A stretch of 64,000 bases of DNA from Thalassobaculum fulvum (GCF_014652915.1 NZ_BMZS01000003.1:372001-436000); one strand, 5' to 3'. Shown: positions 1 through 11,004, numbered from the stretch's first letter. Numbers and translations are program-made. Notes: generated by a model not told the origin, from the letters alone.

Positions 1-277
1 CCAGGGCCGGGGCGACGATGGTGCCGACGGCCCGGTGGCGGTCGTAGCCGGCGCTGAGCTGCAGGGTCTTGCCGGTCACCTGCCAGCTTCGGCGATCGTC
101 GTCGCGCACGACGAAGCCGGCGTGCTCCAGGGTCTCCAGCATCCGCAGGATGGTCGACTTGTCGAGTTCGGTGAGCCGGTGGATCTCGGCCAGGGTCGCG
201 CGCGAGCCGAGCCGGCTGGTGGCCGACAGGACTTCGAGACCGCGCAGGGTTGCCGTGACGGGCCGGTAGGAGGGCAT
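1..277 (-). CDS. IclR-family transcriptional regulator, N-terminal part (cut by window edge)
   Basis: The reverse strand reads open from an ATG at 277 to the window edge, 92 codons without a stop. The product begins MPSYRPVTATLRGLEVL and continues with a winged helix-turn-helix of IclR type (LAEIHRLTELDKSTILRML, then LEHAGFVVRDDDRRSWQVTGKTLQL). The C-terminal effector-binding domain lies outside the window. It is divergent from the acyl-CoA dehydrogenase operon that starts at 404, with 126 nt between. Such regulators usually control the neighbouring catabolic operon, which is my inference here. Family assignment is good; the ligand is unknown. Confidence 0.75.
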   Translation of the reverse strand, partial: MPSYRPVTATLRGLEVLSATSRLGSRATLAEIHRLTELDKSTILRMLETLEHAGFVVRDDDRRSWQVTGKTLQLSAGYDRHRAVGTIVAPAL

Positions 278-403
278 GGGATCACCGCTCTGTTGCCGGG
301 CCGGGTCGCTCTACGCTATTTCAACAGATGATAAAAGCTTTCATTTACAGCGAACCGCCCGGCGGTATGGTTCAGGCGCGTTTCGGTTCGGGAGGACGAC
401 ACC
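278..403. promoter_or_regulatory. divergent promoter region between IclR-type gene and the CoA operon
   Basis: This 126-nt gap separates two divergent genes. It contains an unusually A/T-rich block (about 315-350) in GC-rich DNA, including the 8-bp palindrome AAAGCTTT at 334-341. A GGAGG-like ribosome site (391-395) precedes the ATG at 404. It is the natural place for promoters and the IclR operator, but no confident operator can be read. Confidence 0.4.
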
Positions 404-1567
404 GTGGATTTCAGGCTCACCGAGGATCAGCAGCGGCTGCGCGACACCGCGCGCGACTTCGCCCAGGGCGAGATGACCGAGGTCGCGAAGCGGCTCGAGG
501 TCGAGGACGAGGCGCTGCCGAAGGAGTGGATCAAGCGCTATGCCGAGATGGGCTTCCTCGGCATCAACGTCGCCGAGGAGTTCGGCGGGCTGGGGCTCGG
601 CAACCTCGAGGCGCTGATCGTGCTCGAGGAGTTCGCCAAGGTCTCCCCGGCGGTCGCGTTCCCGATCTTCGAGAGCTCGGTCGGCCCGGTGCGGGCGGTC
701 GAGCACTTCGCGGATTCCGCACTCGCCAAGCGCGTGGTCCCGCAGGTCTGCGCCGGCGAGCTGGTGTGCGCGGTCGCGATGTCGGAGCCGGATGCCGGCA
801 CGGCGCTGACCGACCTGAAGACCCGGGCGGTCGACGCCGGCGACCACTTCGTGCTGAACGGCCAGAAACGCTGGTGCTCCGGCGGCGGTCATGCCGACGC
901 CTACGTGGTCTACACCAAGCTGTCGGACGATCCGGGCGCCAAGGGCATCGGCGCGCTGTACGTCGAGAAGGGCATGCCGGGCGTGTCGTTCGGCGAGCGC
1001 GAGCGGCTGATGGGCTTCCGCGGCATCCCGTCGGCCGACATCTTCTTCGACGACGTTCGGGTCCCGAAGGAGAACCTGATCGTCCCGGCAGGCGGCGGCT
1101 TCCGCCAGCTCATGGAGGCGTTCGACCTGGAGCGCTGCGGCAACGCCACCATGTGCCTGGCGATCGCCCAGGCCGCCCTCGACCAGTCGCTGGCCTACGT
1201 CCAGGAGCGCAAGGCGTTCGGCAAGAACCTGGTCGAGTTCCAGGCGGTGCAGCTCAAGCTCGCCGAGATGGCGATGAAGGTCGAGGCCTCGCGGCTGCTG
1301 ATCTGGCGGGCCGCCAAGAACGCCGAGGACGGCCTGCCGAGCGTGCTCGACAGCTCGCTCGCCAAGTGCTTCGCCAACGAGATCGTGCGCGACGTCGCCG
1401 GCGCCGGCCTGCAGGTCATGGGGGCCTACGGCTACGCCAAGGAGTACGGCATGGAGCAGAAGCTGCGCGACGGCTGGGGCTGGGGCATCGCCGGCGGCGC
1501 CATCGACATCCAGAAGACGAACATCGCCGCCGCCCTGGTCGGCCGGCGGTTCGACCAGCGGAGGTAA
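404..1567 (+). CDS. acyl-CoA dehydrogenase family protein
   Basis: A 387-residue FAD-dependent acyl-CoA dehydrogenase, normal length. It shows the flavin/substrate motif CAVAMSEPDAGT (about 122-133), the RKAFGK segment (269-274) and the C-terminal QVMGAYGYAKEY and RD segments. At the place of the usual catalytic glutamate motif (YEGTxxIQ) it reads AGGAIDIQ (363-370), so that glutamate is missing. A glutamate is present in DLER at 243, the position used as base in isovaleryl-CoA dehydrogenase. It probably oxidises an unusual acyl-CoA or acts on the CoA ester made by the adjacent transferase. First gene of the operon, with only 14 nt to the next start. The substrate is unknown. Confidence 0.9.
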   Translation: MDFRLTEDQQRLRDTARDFAQGEMTEVAKRLEVEDEALPKEWIKRYAEMGFLGINVAEEFGGLGLGNLEALIVLEEFAKVSPAVAFPIFESSVGPVRAVEHFADSALAKRVVPQVCAGELVCAVAMSEPDAGTALTDLKTRAVDAGDHFVLNGQKRWCSGGGHADAYVVYTKLSDDPGAKGIGALYVEKGMPGVSFGERERLMGFRGIPSADIFFDDVRVPKENLIVPAGGGFRQLMEAFDLERCGNATMCLAIAQAALDQSLAYVQERKAFGKNLVEFQAVQLKLAEMAMKVEASRLLIWRAAKNAEDGLPSVLDSSLAKCFANEIVRDVAGAGLQVMGAYGYAKEYGMEQKLRDGWGWGIAGGAIDIQKTNIAAALVGRRFDQRR

Positions 1568-1581
1568 TCGGGGAGAACGCC

Positions 1582-2751
1582 GTGTTCCTGCCGCTGTCCG
1601 GGCTGCGGGTGATCGACATCACGTCGATCATCTACGGGCCCTATGCGACCCAGATCCTGGGCGACCTGGGCGCCGACGTCATCAAGATCGAACCGCCGGA
1701 GGGCGATGCCACCCGCGTGCTCGGGCCGGCCCGCAACCCGGGCATGGGGGCGGTGTTCCTCGGCTCCAACCGCAACAAGCGCAGCGTGGTGCTGGACCTG
1801 AAGAAGCCGGCCGCCAAGGAGGCGCTGTGGCGCCTGATCGACGGTGCCGAGGCGCTGGTCCACAACATGCGGCCGCAGAAGATGGTCTCGCTCGGCTTCG
1901 GGCCGGACGCGGTCATGGCGCGCAACCCGAAGATCGTCTACGGCGGGCTGCACGGCTATCGCGAGGACGGGCCGTACGCCACCCGGCCGGCCTATGACGA
2001 CGTGATCCAGGGCGAGTCCGGGTTCGCCGGTGCGTTCACGGCGCGCGACGGGGCGCCGGTTCTGGCACCGTCGGTGGTGGCCGACAAGAGTGCCGCCCTG
2101 CTGGCCGCCACCGGGCTGGTGGCCGCGCTGTTCCAGAAGTTCCGGACCGGCAAGGGCGTCTACGTCGAGACCGCCATGTTCGAGGCCATGGTCGGCTACA
2201 CCATGATCGAGCACCAGTACGGCGCCACCTTCTCGCCGCCGGAAGGGCAGATGGGTTACGTCCGGGCGCTGTCGAAGCAGCGTCGGCCGCACGCCACCAG
2301 CGACGGCTATATCTGCATGCTGCCCTACACCAACAGGCAGTGGTCGCGGTTCTGGGACCTCGTCGGCATGCCGGAGCGGGCCAGCGAGCCGCGCTTCGAG
2401 AGCATCGCCGCCCGGTCGCGCAACATCGACGACCTGTATGCGATCGCCGGCGTCGAGGTCGCGAAGCGCAGCACGGCGGAGTGGCTGCAGGCGCTGCGGG
2501 AAGCCGAGATTCCCTGCGGGCCGGTCAACACGCTGGAGGCACTGCGCGACGACCCGCAACTGCAGGCGATCGGCTTCTTCCGGCCCTATGAGCACCCGAG
2601 CGAAGGAGCGCTGGAGATCCCCGACGCGGCGTTCCGCTTCGACCGCCAGTCGCTGCCGGTGCGCCACCACCAGCCGCGGCTGGGCGAGCACGGCCGCGAG
2701 GTGCTGCGCGAGGCCGGCTTGACCGAGGCCGAGATCGACGCTGCCCTGTAG
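1582..2751 (+). CDS. CaiB/BaiF (type III) CoA-transferase
   Basis: A 389-residue family III CoA-transferase, which moves CoA between carboxylic acids through an aspartyl-CoA thioester. I chose the GTG at 1582 because GGGGAGA lies just upstream and family-like sequence (LSGLRVIDITSIIYGPYATQILGDLGADVIKIEPP) begins at once. An upstream in-frame reading is only read-through of another frame of the dehydrogenase. The likely catalytic Asp is D168 in APSVVADKSA. Typical GNRNKR-like (GSNRNKRS) and GKGVYVETAMFEAM segments are present. It probably activates the operon substrate; a second paralogue sits at 5291. Donor and acceptor are unknown. Confidence 0.9.
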   Translation: MFLPLSGLRVIDITSIIYGPYATQILGDLGADVIKIEPPEGDATRVLGPARNPGMGAVFLGSNRNKRSVVLDLKKPAAKEALWRLIDGAEALVHNMRPQKMVSLGFGPDAVMARNPKIVYGGLHGYREDGPYATRPAYDDVIQGESGFAGAFTARDGAPVLAPSVVADKSAALLAATGLVAALFQKFRTGKGVYVETAMFEAMVGYTMIEHQYGATFSPPEGQMGYVRALSKQRRPHATSDGYICMLPYTNRQWSRFWDLVGMPERASEPRFESIAARSRNIDDLYAIAGVEVAKRSTAEWLQALREAEIPCGPVNTLEALRDDPQLQAIGFFRPYEHPSEGALEIPDAAFRFDRQSLPVRHHQPRLGEHGREVLREAGLTEAEIDAAL

Positions 2752-2785
2752 CCGACAACAAAGCAGACCTTCGGGAGAGAGACGC

Positions 2786-3580
2786 ATGACCCAGGGACGC
2801 ATTTCGGTGGTGACCGGCGGTGCCAGTGGCATCGGGCACGCGACCGCCGAGAAGCTGGCCGCCGCCGGCGAGGTGGTGGTGATCGCCGACCGCAACCTCG
2901 AGGCCGCCGAGACGGTCGCCGACAGCCTGCGCCGCTCCGGCGGCACCGTGCATGTCCGCGCCATCGACGTCGCCGACGACAAGGCGGTCGAGGACCTGTT
3001 CGACGACATCGAGGTCGGGATCGGCCCGGTCGGCGCGGTGGTGCACTCCGCCGGCATCCTGCAGAACGCGATCACGACCGAGCGCATGGATCGCGCCGAG
3101 GCCGACCGCGTCATGGACGTGAACTATCGCGGGACCTGGTCGGTCAACGTCGCCGCCGCGCGCCGGATGAAGGCCCGGCAGGCCGGCGCGATCGTCAACC
3201 TGGCGTCGATCAACAGCTTCGCCGTCATGCCGATCCCGGCCTACAACGTCAGCAAGGTGGCGGTCCGGCACCTGACCGAGATCCTGGCCTGCGAGTACGG
3301 CATCCACGGCATCCGGGTGAACGCCGTCGCGCCGACCTACACCATCACCCCGGCGATCCAGGCGCGCATCGACAGCGGTCACCGGGACCCGGAGAAGATC
3401 AAGGATTCCGGGGCGCTGAAGGTGCTGGTCTATCCGCGCCACATCGCCGACGGCATCGTCTTCCTGCTGTCCGAGCAGGCCGCCGTCATCACCGGAGTGA
3501 CCCTGCCGATCGACGCCGGCTGGACCGTGGCCCAGGCCTACAACGGCTATCCGGCGGCGGTCGAGGGCTTCGGGCAGTAG
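2786..3580 (+). CDS. SDR family oxidoreductase
   Basis: A 264-residue classical short-chain dehydrogenase/reductase. The Rossmann glycine motif TGGASGIG (10-17), the central NxA-like stretch VVHSAGIL, and the catalytic Ser plus YNVSK tetrad are visible. The ribosome site GGGAGAGAGA precedes ATG 2786. It likely interconverts a hydroxyl and a keto group on a CoA-pathway intermediate using NAD(P). It is in the same direction as its neighbours with a 34-nt gap, so co-transcription is likely. The substrate cannot be told from sequence. Confidence 0.9.
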   Translation: MTQGRISVVTGGASGIGHATAEKLAAAGEVVVIADRNLEAAETVADSLRRSGGTVHVRAIDVADDKAVEDLFDDIEVGIGPVGAVVHSAGILQNAITTERMDRAEADRVMDVNYRGTWSVNVAAARRMKARQAGAIVNLASINSFAVMPIPAYNVSKVAVRHLTEILACEYGIHGIRVNAVAPTYTITPAIQARIDSGHRDPEKIKDSGALKVLVYPRHIADGIVFLLSEQAAVITGVTLPIDAGWTVAQAYNGYPAAVEGFGQ

Positions 3581-3681
3581 CAGCCTGCGTCTCCCGGCGG
3601 CGAACGGTGTCGTCACGCAGGGGACGGTTGCCGCTCCGTCCGCCGGAGCGCAGTATTCGGCCGAGTTTCAGGAGGACTCCC

Positions 3682-4503
3682 ATGACCGACATGCTGCCGA
3701 GCGTCGAGGCCCTGGCCGCCCGGATTCCGGACGGCGCCAAGGTGGCGGTCCCGCCCGACTACACGCCGGGCGCCAACGCCCTGTGGCGGGCCGCGATCCG
3801 CCGAGGCGTGCGCGACCTGCACCTGGTCGGCGTGCCGGTGTTCGGCTACCAGGGCGACCTGCTGATTGGTGCCGGCTGTGTTAACACGGCCGAGACCTCG
3901 GCGGTCACCCTGGGCGAGCACGGCTTGGCGCCACGGTTCACCGCTGCCGTGAAGGCCGGGACGATCCGGACCATGGATGCGACCTGTCCGGCGGTGCATG
4001 CCGGCCTGCAGGCGGCCGAGCGCGGGGCGCCGTTCAGCACGATGCGCGGGCTGATCGGCTCCGACATCCTGGCCCGCCGGTCCGACTGGAAGGTGATCGA
4101 CAATCCGTTCGGCGAGGACGACCCCGTCGTGGCGATTCCGGCGCTGCGGCCAGATTTCGCGGTGTTCCACGCCCGCAAGGCCGACCGCAGCGGCAACGTC
4201 TGGGTCGGCGTGCGGCGCGAGTGCATGCTGATGGCCCACGCCGCCCGCGACACCCTGGTGACGGTCGAGAAGATCGTCGACGACGACCTGATCGCCGACG
4301 AGACGACGGCCGCCGGCACCATCCCGTCGCTGTACGTCACGGCCCTGGCCGAGGCGAAGAACGGGGCATGGCCGCAGGCGGTGCCGGGCTATTACGGCGC
4401 CGACAACGACCACCTGGCGCAGTACGCCGAGCTGGCGCGCACCGAGGAGGGCTTCCAGCGCTATCTCGCCGAGACCGTCCTGGGGCGGGAGGCCGCGGAA
4501 TGA
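3682..4503 (+). CDS. CoA-transferase-fold alpha subunit (glutaconate-type / IpdA-like)
   Basis: A 273-residue class I CoA-transferase alpha-type subunit. The ATG at 3682 is preceded by AGGAGG (3670-3675); longer in-frame readings to 3607 have no homology-like content. Typical segments are RIPDGAKVAVPPDYTPGANALWRAAIRRGVRDLHLVG at the N terminus and PDFAVFHARKADRSGNVWVGVRREC in the middle. Its stop overlaps the start of the beta subunit gene (ATGA), as expected for a heterodimer. Relatives include glutaconate CoA-transferase and IpdA, a subunit of a steroid-ring hydrolase. The choice between transferase and hydrolase is open, and the missing glutamate in the partner favours a non-transferase role. 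Confidence 0.8.
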   Translation: MTDMLPSVEALAARIPDGAKVAVPPDYTPGANALWRAAIRRGVRDLHLVGVPVFGYQGDLLIGAGCVNTAETSAVTLGEHGLAPRFTAAVKAGTIRTMDATCPAVHAGLQAAERGAPFSTMRGLIGSDILARRSDWKVIDNPFGEDDPVVAIPALRPDFAVFHARKADRSGNVWVGVRRECMLMAHAARDTLVTVEKIVDDDLIADETTAAGTIPSLYVTALAEAKNGAWPQAVPGYYGADNDHLAQYAELARTEEGFQRYLAETVLGREAAE

Positions 4504-5240
4504 GCGATATCCAGCTGGAAGAGATCCTGATCGGCGCGATCGCCGGGATGCTGGCGGGGCTGCGGCACGTGGCGGTCGGCGCGTCGTCGCCGGTGCCGGG
4601 CGCGGCGGCGCTGCTGGCCCGGGCCAAGTCGGGCACCGTCCCGCGGGTCTCGGTGCTGGGCTCGCGCGACAACAACTTCTTCACCGACGGCGGCAAGGAG
4701 CTGTTCGACTGCGCCGGCCAGGGGCGGATCGACGCGTTCTTCCTGAGCGGCGCCCAGATCGACGGCCGCGCCAACATCAACCTGGTGTCGATCGGCGACC
4801 CGGACCGTCCGAAGGCGCGGTTCCCCGGTTCCTTCGGCTCGGGCTACCTGTACTACGTGGTGCCGCGCGTCATCCTGTTCCGGCTCGAGCACACCAGGCG
4901 GACACTGGTCGACAAGGTCGACTTCGTCTCCGCACCGGGCGTGTCGGAACCGAACGTCTACCGGCCGGGCGGCCCGTACAAGCTGATCACCGACCGCTGC
5001 CTGTTCGACTTCGACAAGGCCGGCGCCCGGTTCGTGCTGGAGAGCGTGCATCCCGGCCACACGGTCGAGGAGATCGCCGAGAACACCGGCTTCGAGTACG
5101 ACGTGCCGGCCTCGGTGCCCGAGACCCCGGTGCCGGACGCCGAGACCCTGGCACTGATCCGCGGCCCGGTGGCCCGGCAGATCGCCGAGATCTACCCGGC
5201 CTTCGCCGAGCGGGTGTTCGGGATCGCCCAGGCCGCCTGA
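4500..5240 (+). CDS. CoA-transferase-fold beta subunit (IpdB-like), no catalytic Glu seen
   Basis: A 246-residue class I CoA-transferase beta-type subunit starting at the ATG that overlaps the alpha stop by 4 nt. Family features are VGASSPVPGAAALLARAKS near the N terminus, GAQIDGRANINLVSIGD, and GPYKLITDRCLFDFD in the second half. True transferases carry a catalytic glutamate just after the first strand-helix unit (SENG or YESG-like motif). Here the corresponding stretch reads VSVLGSRDNNFF with no glutamate. IpdB of steroid degraders also lacks that residue and works as part of a hydrolase. Whether this pair is a ring-opening hydrolase is inference. Confidence 0.78.
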   Translation: MSDIQLEEILIGAIAGMLAGLRHVAVGASSPVPGAAALLARAKSGTVPRVSVLGSRDNNFFTDGGKELFDCAGQGRIDAFFLSGAQIDGRANINLVSIGDPDRPKARFPGSFGSGYLYYVVPRVILFRLEHTRRTLVDKVDFVSAPGVSEPNVYRPGGPYKLITDRCLFDFDKAGARFVLESVHPGHTVEEIAENTGFEYDVPASVPETPVPDAETLALIRGPVARQIAEIYPAFAERVFGIAQAA

Positions 5241-5290
5241 CGCCGTACCGACCAACAGCATCCGATCGTTCAATCCGAGTGGAGGATACC

Positions 5291-6508
5291 GTGGCCGACG
5301 CCACAGCTTCCGGCGGCGCGCTCGCCGGCCTCAAGGTCATCGACTGCACCCGTGTGCTGGGCGGGCCTTACTGCACCCAGCTCCTGGGCGACCACGGGGC
5401 CGACATCGTCAAGATCGAGCCGCCGCAGGGCGACGAGGTGCGCGACTGGGGACCGCCGTTCGACGACGGCGGCGACGCCAGCTACTTCCTGGGCGTGAAC
5501 CGCAACAAGCGGTCGCTCGGCCTCGATCTCTCGACCGACAAGGGCAGGGAGGTGCTGCTGCGCCTGCTCGACGGCGCCGACGTGCTGATCGAGAACTACA
5601 AGCCCGGCTCGATGGAGCGCTGGGGCCTCGGCTACGAGGCGGTGCTGCGCGAGCGGTTCCCGAAGCTGGTCCACTGCCGGATCTCCGGCTTCGGCGAGGA
5701 CGGGCCGTATGGCGGCTTCCCGGGCTATGACGGCATCATCCAGGCGATGGTCGGGCACTTCTCGGTGAACGGCGCGCCGGACAGCGGGCCGACCCGGCTC
5801 GGCCTCGCCATGGTCGACATCGGCACCGGCCTGTACGCCTGCAACGCCATCATGATGGCGCTGTACGAGCGGGCGAACTCCGGGCTCGGCCAGTATATCG
5901 ACATGACCCTGTACGACTGCGGCCTGGCGCTCATGCACCCGCACGTCGCCAACTACTACCTGTCCGGCAAGGTGCCGAAGCAGACCGGCAACCAGCACCC
6001 GAACATCAGCCCGTACGACCTGTTCCCGACCAGGACCGTCGACGTGTTCGTCGCCGGCGGCAACGACCGGGCATTCAAGCGGCTGTGCAAGGAGCTCGGC
6101 AAGCCGGAGCTGGGCGACGACCCGCGGTTCGCGACCAACGGCGACCGTCTGGTCAACCGCGACGAGCTGCGGGCCGAGCTCGAGGTGCTGCTGGCCGAGG
6201 TCGACGGCAACGAGCTGACCGACCGGCTGCTGGCCGCCGGCCTGCCGATCGGGCCGGTGCGCAACACCGAGGAGGTGATGAACCACCCGCACACCATCCA
6301 CCGGCAGATGGCGGTCGAGAAGGACGGCTACCGGTCGTGGGGCATCCCGATCAAGTTCCGGCGCACTCCGGGCTCGATCAAGAGCCGGCCGCCGCGGTTC
6401 GCCGAGCACAGCCGGCAGATCCTGGCCGACCACGGGTTCTCGCCGGAGGAGATCGAAGGCCTAGCCGCGGAGGGTGTCGTCGTCGAGAAGCGCCGGCAGT
6501 CTATATAA
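5291..6508 (+). CDS. CaiB/BaiF (type III) CoA-transferase, second copy
   Basis: A 405-residue family III CoA-transferase. I prefer the GTG at 5291, which has GGAGGA at 5281-5286, over an upstream GTG at 5279 that would overlap the ribosome site. It reads LAGLKVIDCTRVLGGPYCTQLLGDHGADIVKIEPP and GVNRNKRSLGLDL; the likely catalytic Asp is D176 in LAMVDIGTG. It is clearly diverged from the copy at 1582, so the two probably handle different acids or different steps. A perfect palindrome lies just after it (6518-6538). Substrate unknown. Confidence 0.9.
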   Translation: MADATASGGALAGLKVIDCTRVLGGPYCTQLLGDHGADIVKIEPPQGDEVRDWGPPFDDGGDASYFLGVNRNKRSLGLDLSTDKGREVLLRLLDGADVLIENYKPGSMERWGLGYEAVLRERFPKLVHCRISGFGEDGPYGGFPGYDGIIQAMVGHFSVNGAPDSGPTRLGLAMVDIGTGLYACNAIMMALYERANSGLGQYIDMTLYDCGLALMHPHVANYYLSGKVPKQTGNQHPNISPYDLFPTRTVDVFVAGGNDRAFKRLCKELGKPELGDDPRFATNGDRLVNRDELRAELEVLLAEVDGNELTDRLLAAGLPIGPVRNTEEVMNHPHTIHRQMAVEKDGYRSWGIPIKFRRTPGSIKSRPPRFAEHSRQILADHGFSPEEIEGLAAEGVVVEKRRQSI

Positions 6509-6517
6509 CAAACAGTT

Positions 6518-6538
6518 ACGAGGTGAACTTCACCTCGT
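6518..6538. promoter_or_regulatory. perfect 21-bp palindrome (operator or hairpin) before the hydroxyacid dehydrogenase
   Basis: Arms ACGAGGTGAA (6518-6527) and TTCACCTCGT (6529-6538) are exact inverse complements around a single C. The element follows an A/T-rich TATATAACAA stretch (6502-6511) and ends 2 nt before the ribosome site GGGAGG (6541-6546). It could be an operator for an internal promoter or an RNA hairpin controlling translation. Symmetry of this quality favours a dimeric DNA-binding protein. Confidence 0.6.
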
Positions 6539-6551
6539 CAGGGAGGATGTG

Positions 6552-7508
6552 ATGCCGAAGATCGCGATCCTGGACGACTACGCCGACGCCGCGCTCGACA
6601 TGGCCGACTGGGGCAGCCTGCCGGCCGGGTTCGAGCCGGTCGTGTTCAACGACAACCTCGTCGAGCACGACGCGCTGGTCGACCGCCTGAAGGATTTCGA
6701 GGTGGTGTGCGCTATGCGGGAGCGCACCCCGTTCCCGGCGGCGGTGTTCGAGCGGCTGCCGAACCTGAAGCTGTTCATCACCAGCGGCATGCGCAACAAG
6801 TCGGTCGATTTCGCGGCCGCCCGCAAGCGGGGGGTCGTCTGCTGCGGCACCGAGACCTCCGGCACCACCACCACCGAGCACACCTGGGCGCTGATCCTGG
6901 CCACGGCCCGGCACGTGCCGCACGACCACATGGTGATGCGGCAGGGTGGCTGGCAGACCCGCATGGGTTTCGACCTCGCCGGTAAGACCCTCGGCTGCGT
7001 CGGCCTCGGCCGGCTCGGCTCGGCGGTCGCGAAGATCGGCGCCTCGGCGTTCGGCATGAAGACCGTCGCCTGGAGCCAGAACCTGACGGCCGAGCGCTGC
7101 GCCGAGGTCGGGGCCGAACTGGTCTCCAAGCAGGAGCTGTTCGAGCGGGCCGACGTGGTGACCATCCACCTGCTGCTGTCTGACCGCACCACCGGCTTGG
7201 TCGGGGCGGAGGACCTCGCCCGCATGAAGCCGGGCGCGATCCTTGTGAACACCTCGCGCGGGCCGATCGTGGACGAGACGGCGCTGTACCAGACCCTGAA
7301 GGCGGGCAAGATCCGGGCCGCCGCGATCGACGTGTTCTCGGAGGAGCCGCTGCCGGCCGACGCGGCGATCCGCGGCCTGGACAACGTCGTGCTGACCCCG
7401 CACATCGGCTACGTCACCGAGGACACCTACCGGCTGTTCTACGGCCAGATGGTCGAGGACATCGCGGCCTGGGCAAAGGGCAGCCCGATCCGCACGATCG
7501 ACGCCTGA
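6552..7508 (+). CDS. D-2-hydroxyacid dehydrogenase family protein
   Basis: A 318-residue NAD-dependent D-isomer-specific 2-hydroxyacid dehydrogenase. ATG 6552 follows GGGAGG at the usual distance. The nucleotide motif is VGLGRLGSA (150-158). The catalytic set is R236 in NTSRGPIVDE, a glutamate in VFSEEPLP (264 or 265) and H284 in TPHIGYVT. It reduces a 2-oxo acid or oxidises the D-hydroxy acid. It is the eighth gene of the cluster and is separated from the previous gene by a palindrome, so it may have its own control. Relatives include phosphoglycerate- and glyoxylate-type enzymes; substrate not assignable. Confidence 0.9.
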   Translation: MPKIAILDDYADAALDMADWGSLPAGFEPVVFNDNLVEHDALVDRLKDFEVVCAMRERTPFPAAVFERLPNLKLFITSGMRNKSVDFAAARKRGVVCCGTETSGTTTTEHTWALILATARHVPHDHMVMRQGGWQTRMGFDLAGKTLGCVGLGRLGSAVAKIGASAFGMKTVAWSQNLTAERCAEVGAELVSKQELFERADVVTIHLLLSDRTTGLVGAEDLARMKPGAILVNTSRGPIVDETALYQTLKAGKIRAAAIDVFSEEPLPADAAIRGLDNVVLTPHIGYVTEDTYRLFYGQMVEDIAAWAKGSPIRTIDA

Positions 7509-7535
7509 AGACCCGGGCCGGGCAGGGAGGAGACG

Positions 7536-8255
7536 ATGGCGGAACGGGTGCTGGTCACCGGCGGCGCGCGCTCGATCGGGCGGGGCGTCGTGGAACGGCT
7601 GCTGGACGACGGCTACGAGGTGGTCATCCTCGACCGCGAGGCCCCGGAGCCGTCGACGACGGCGCACTGGATCCCGGTCGACCTGATGGACGGCGACGCC
7701 ACCGACGCCGCGGTCCGAGAGGCGCTTGCCGGCGGGCCGATCACCCGGGTCGTCCACAACGTCGGGCACGTCCGGCCGAACCTGCTGGACGAGACCCGGC
7801 TGTCGGACTTCGACGACGTCATGGCGCTCAACGTGAAGACCACGATCCGCATCACCCAGGCACTGCTGCCCGGGATGCGGGCCGCCCGGTCGGGCCGGAT
7901 CGTGGCGATCTCGTCGCGGGCCGCGCTCGGCAAGGAACTGCGGACCAGCTACGCGGCGTCGAAGGCGGCGCTGCACGGGCTGATGAAGACCTGGGCGCTG
8001 GAACTGGCGCGCGACGGCATCACCGCCAATGCGGTGGCGCCGGGAAGCATCGAGACTCCGCTCTGGCATGCCGCCAATCCCTCGCAGGACCCGCGGACCC
8101 GAAAGATCCTCGATTCCATACCGGTCGGGCGACTCGGCCAACCCGAGGACATCGCCAACGCCGTGGCGTTCTTCCTCGACGGCCGGTCCGGGTTCGTCAC
8201 CGGGCAGGTACTTTACGTGTGCGGCGGCCTGACCGTCGGTAGCGCCCGGGCATAG
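7536..8255 (+). CDS. SDR family oxidoreductase
   Basis: A 239-residue short-chain dehydrogenase, last gene of the left-hand operon. It has TGGARSIG (8-15), HNVGHVRPNLL in the middle, a Ser in IVAISSRAAL and the catalytic YAASK. The C terminus reads GRSGFVTGQVLYVCGGLTVG, typical of the family. The start is an ATG with GGGAGGAG upstream. Together with the SDR at 2786 it gives the operon two independent redox steps on hydroxy or keto groups. Substrate unknown. Confidence 0.9.
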   Translation: MAERVLVTGGARSIGRGVVERLLDDGYEVVILDREAPEPSTTAHWIPVDLMDGDATDAAVREALAGGPITRVVHNVGHVRPNLLDETRLSDFDDVMALNVKTTIRITQALLPGMRAARSGRIVAISSRAALGKELRTSYAASKAALHGLMKTWALELARDGITANAVAPGSIETPLWHAANPSQDPRTRKILDSIPVGRLGQPEDIANAVAFFLDGRSGFVTGQVLYVCGGLTVGSARA

Positions 8256-10923
<2,668 letters not shown>

Positions 10924-10948
10924 TACCAGGGGAGAACGACAGAGTTGA

Positions 10949-10981
10949 GGGCCGCCCGTCTGGGCGGCCCTTCGCTTTTTG
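10949..10981 (+). terminator. Rho-independent terminator after katG
   Basis: Nine-base-pair GC stem GGGCCGCCC (10949-10957) / GGGCGGCCC (10962-10970) with loop GTCT, followed by TTCGCTTTTT. It sits 26 nt after the katG stop and before the next gene's control region. Confidence 0.9.
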
Positions 10982-11004
10982 GGTAGGTTGACTCCCGGAA
11001 CGAA

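Noticed and set aside
5279-5290. GTG at 5279 as start of the second CaiB/BaiF gene
   Set aside because: It would place the ribosome site GGAGGA inside the coding region; GTG 5291 is better spaced.
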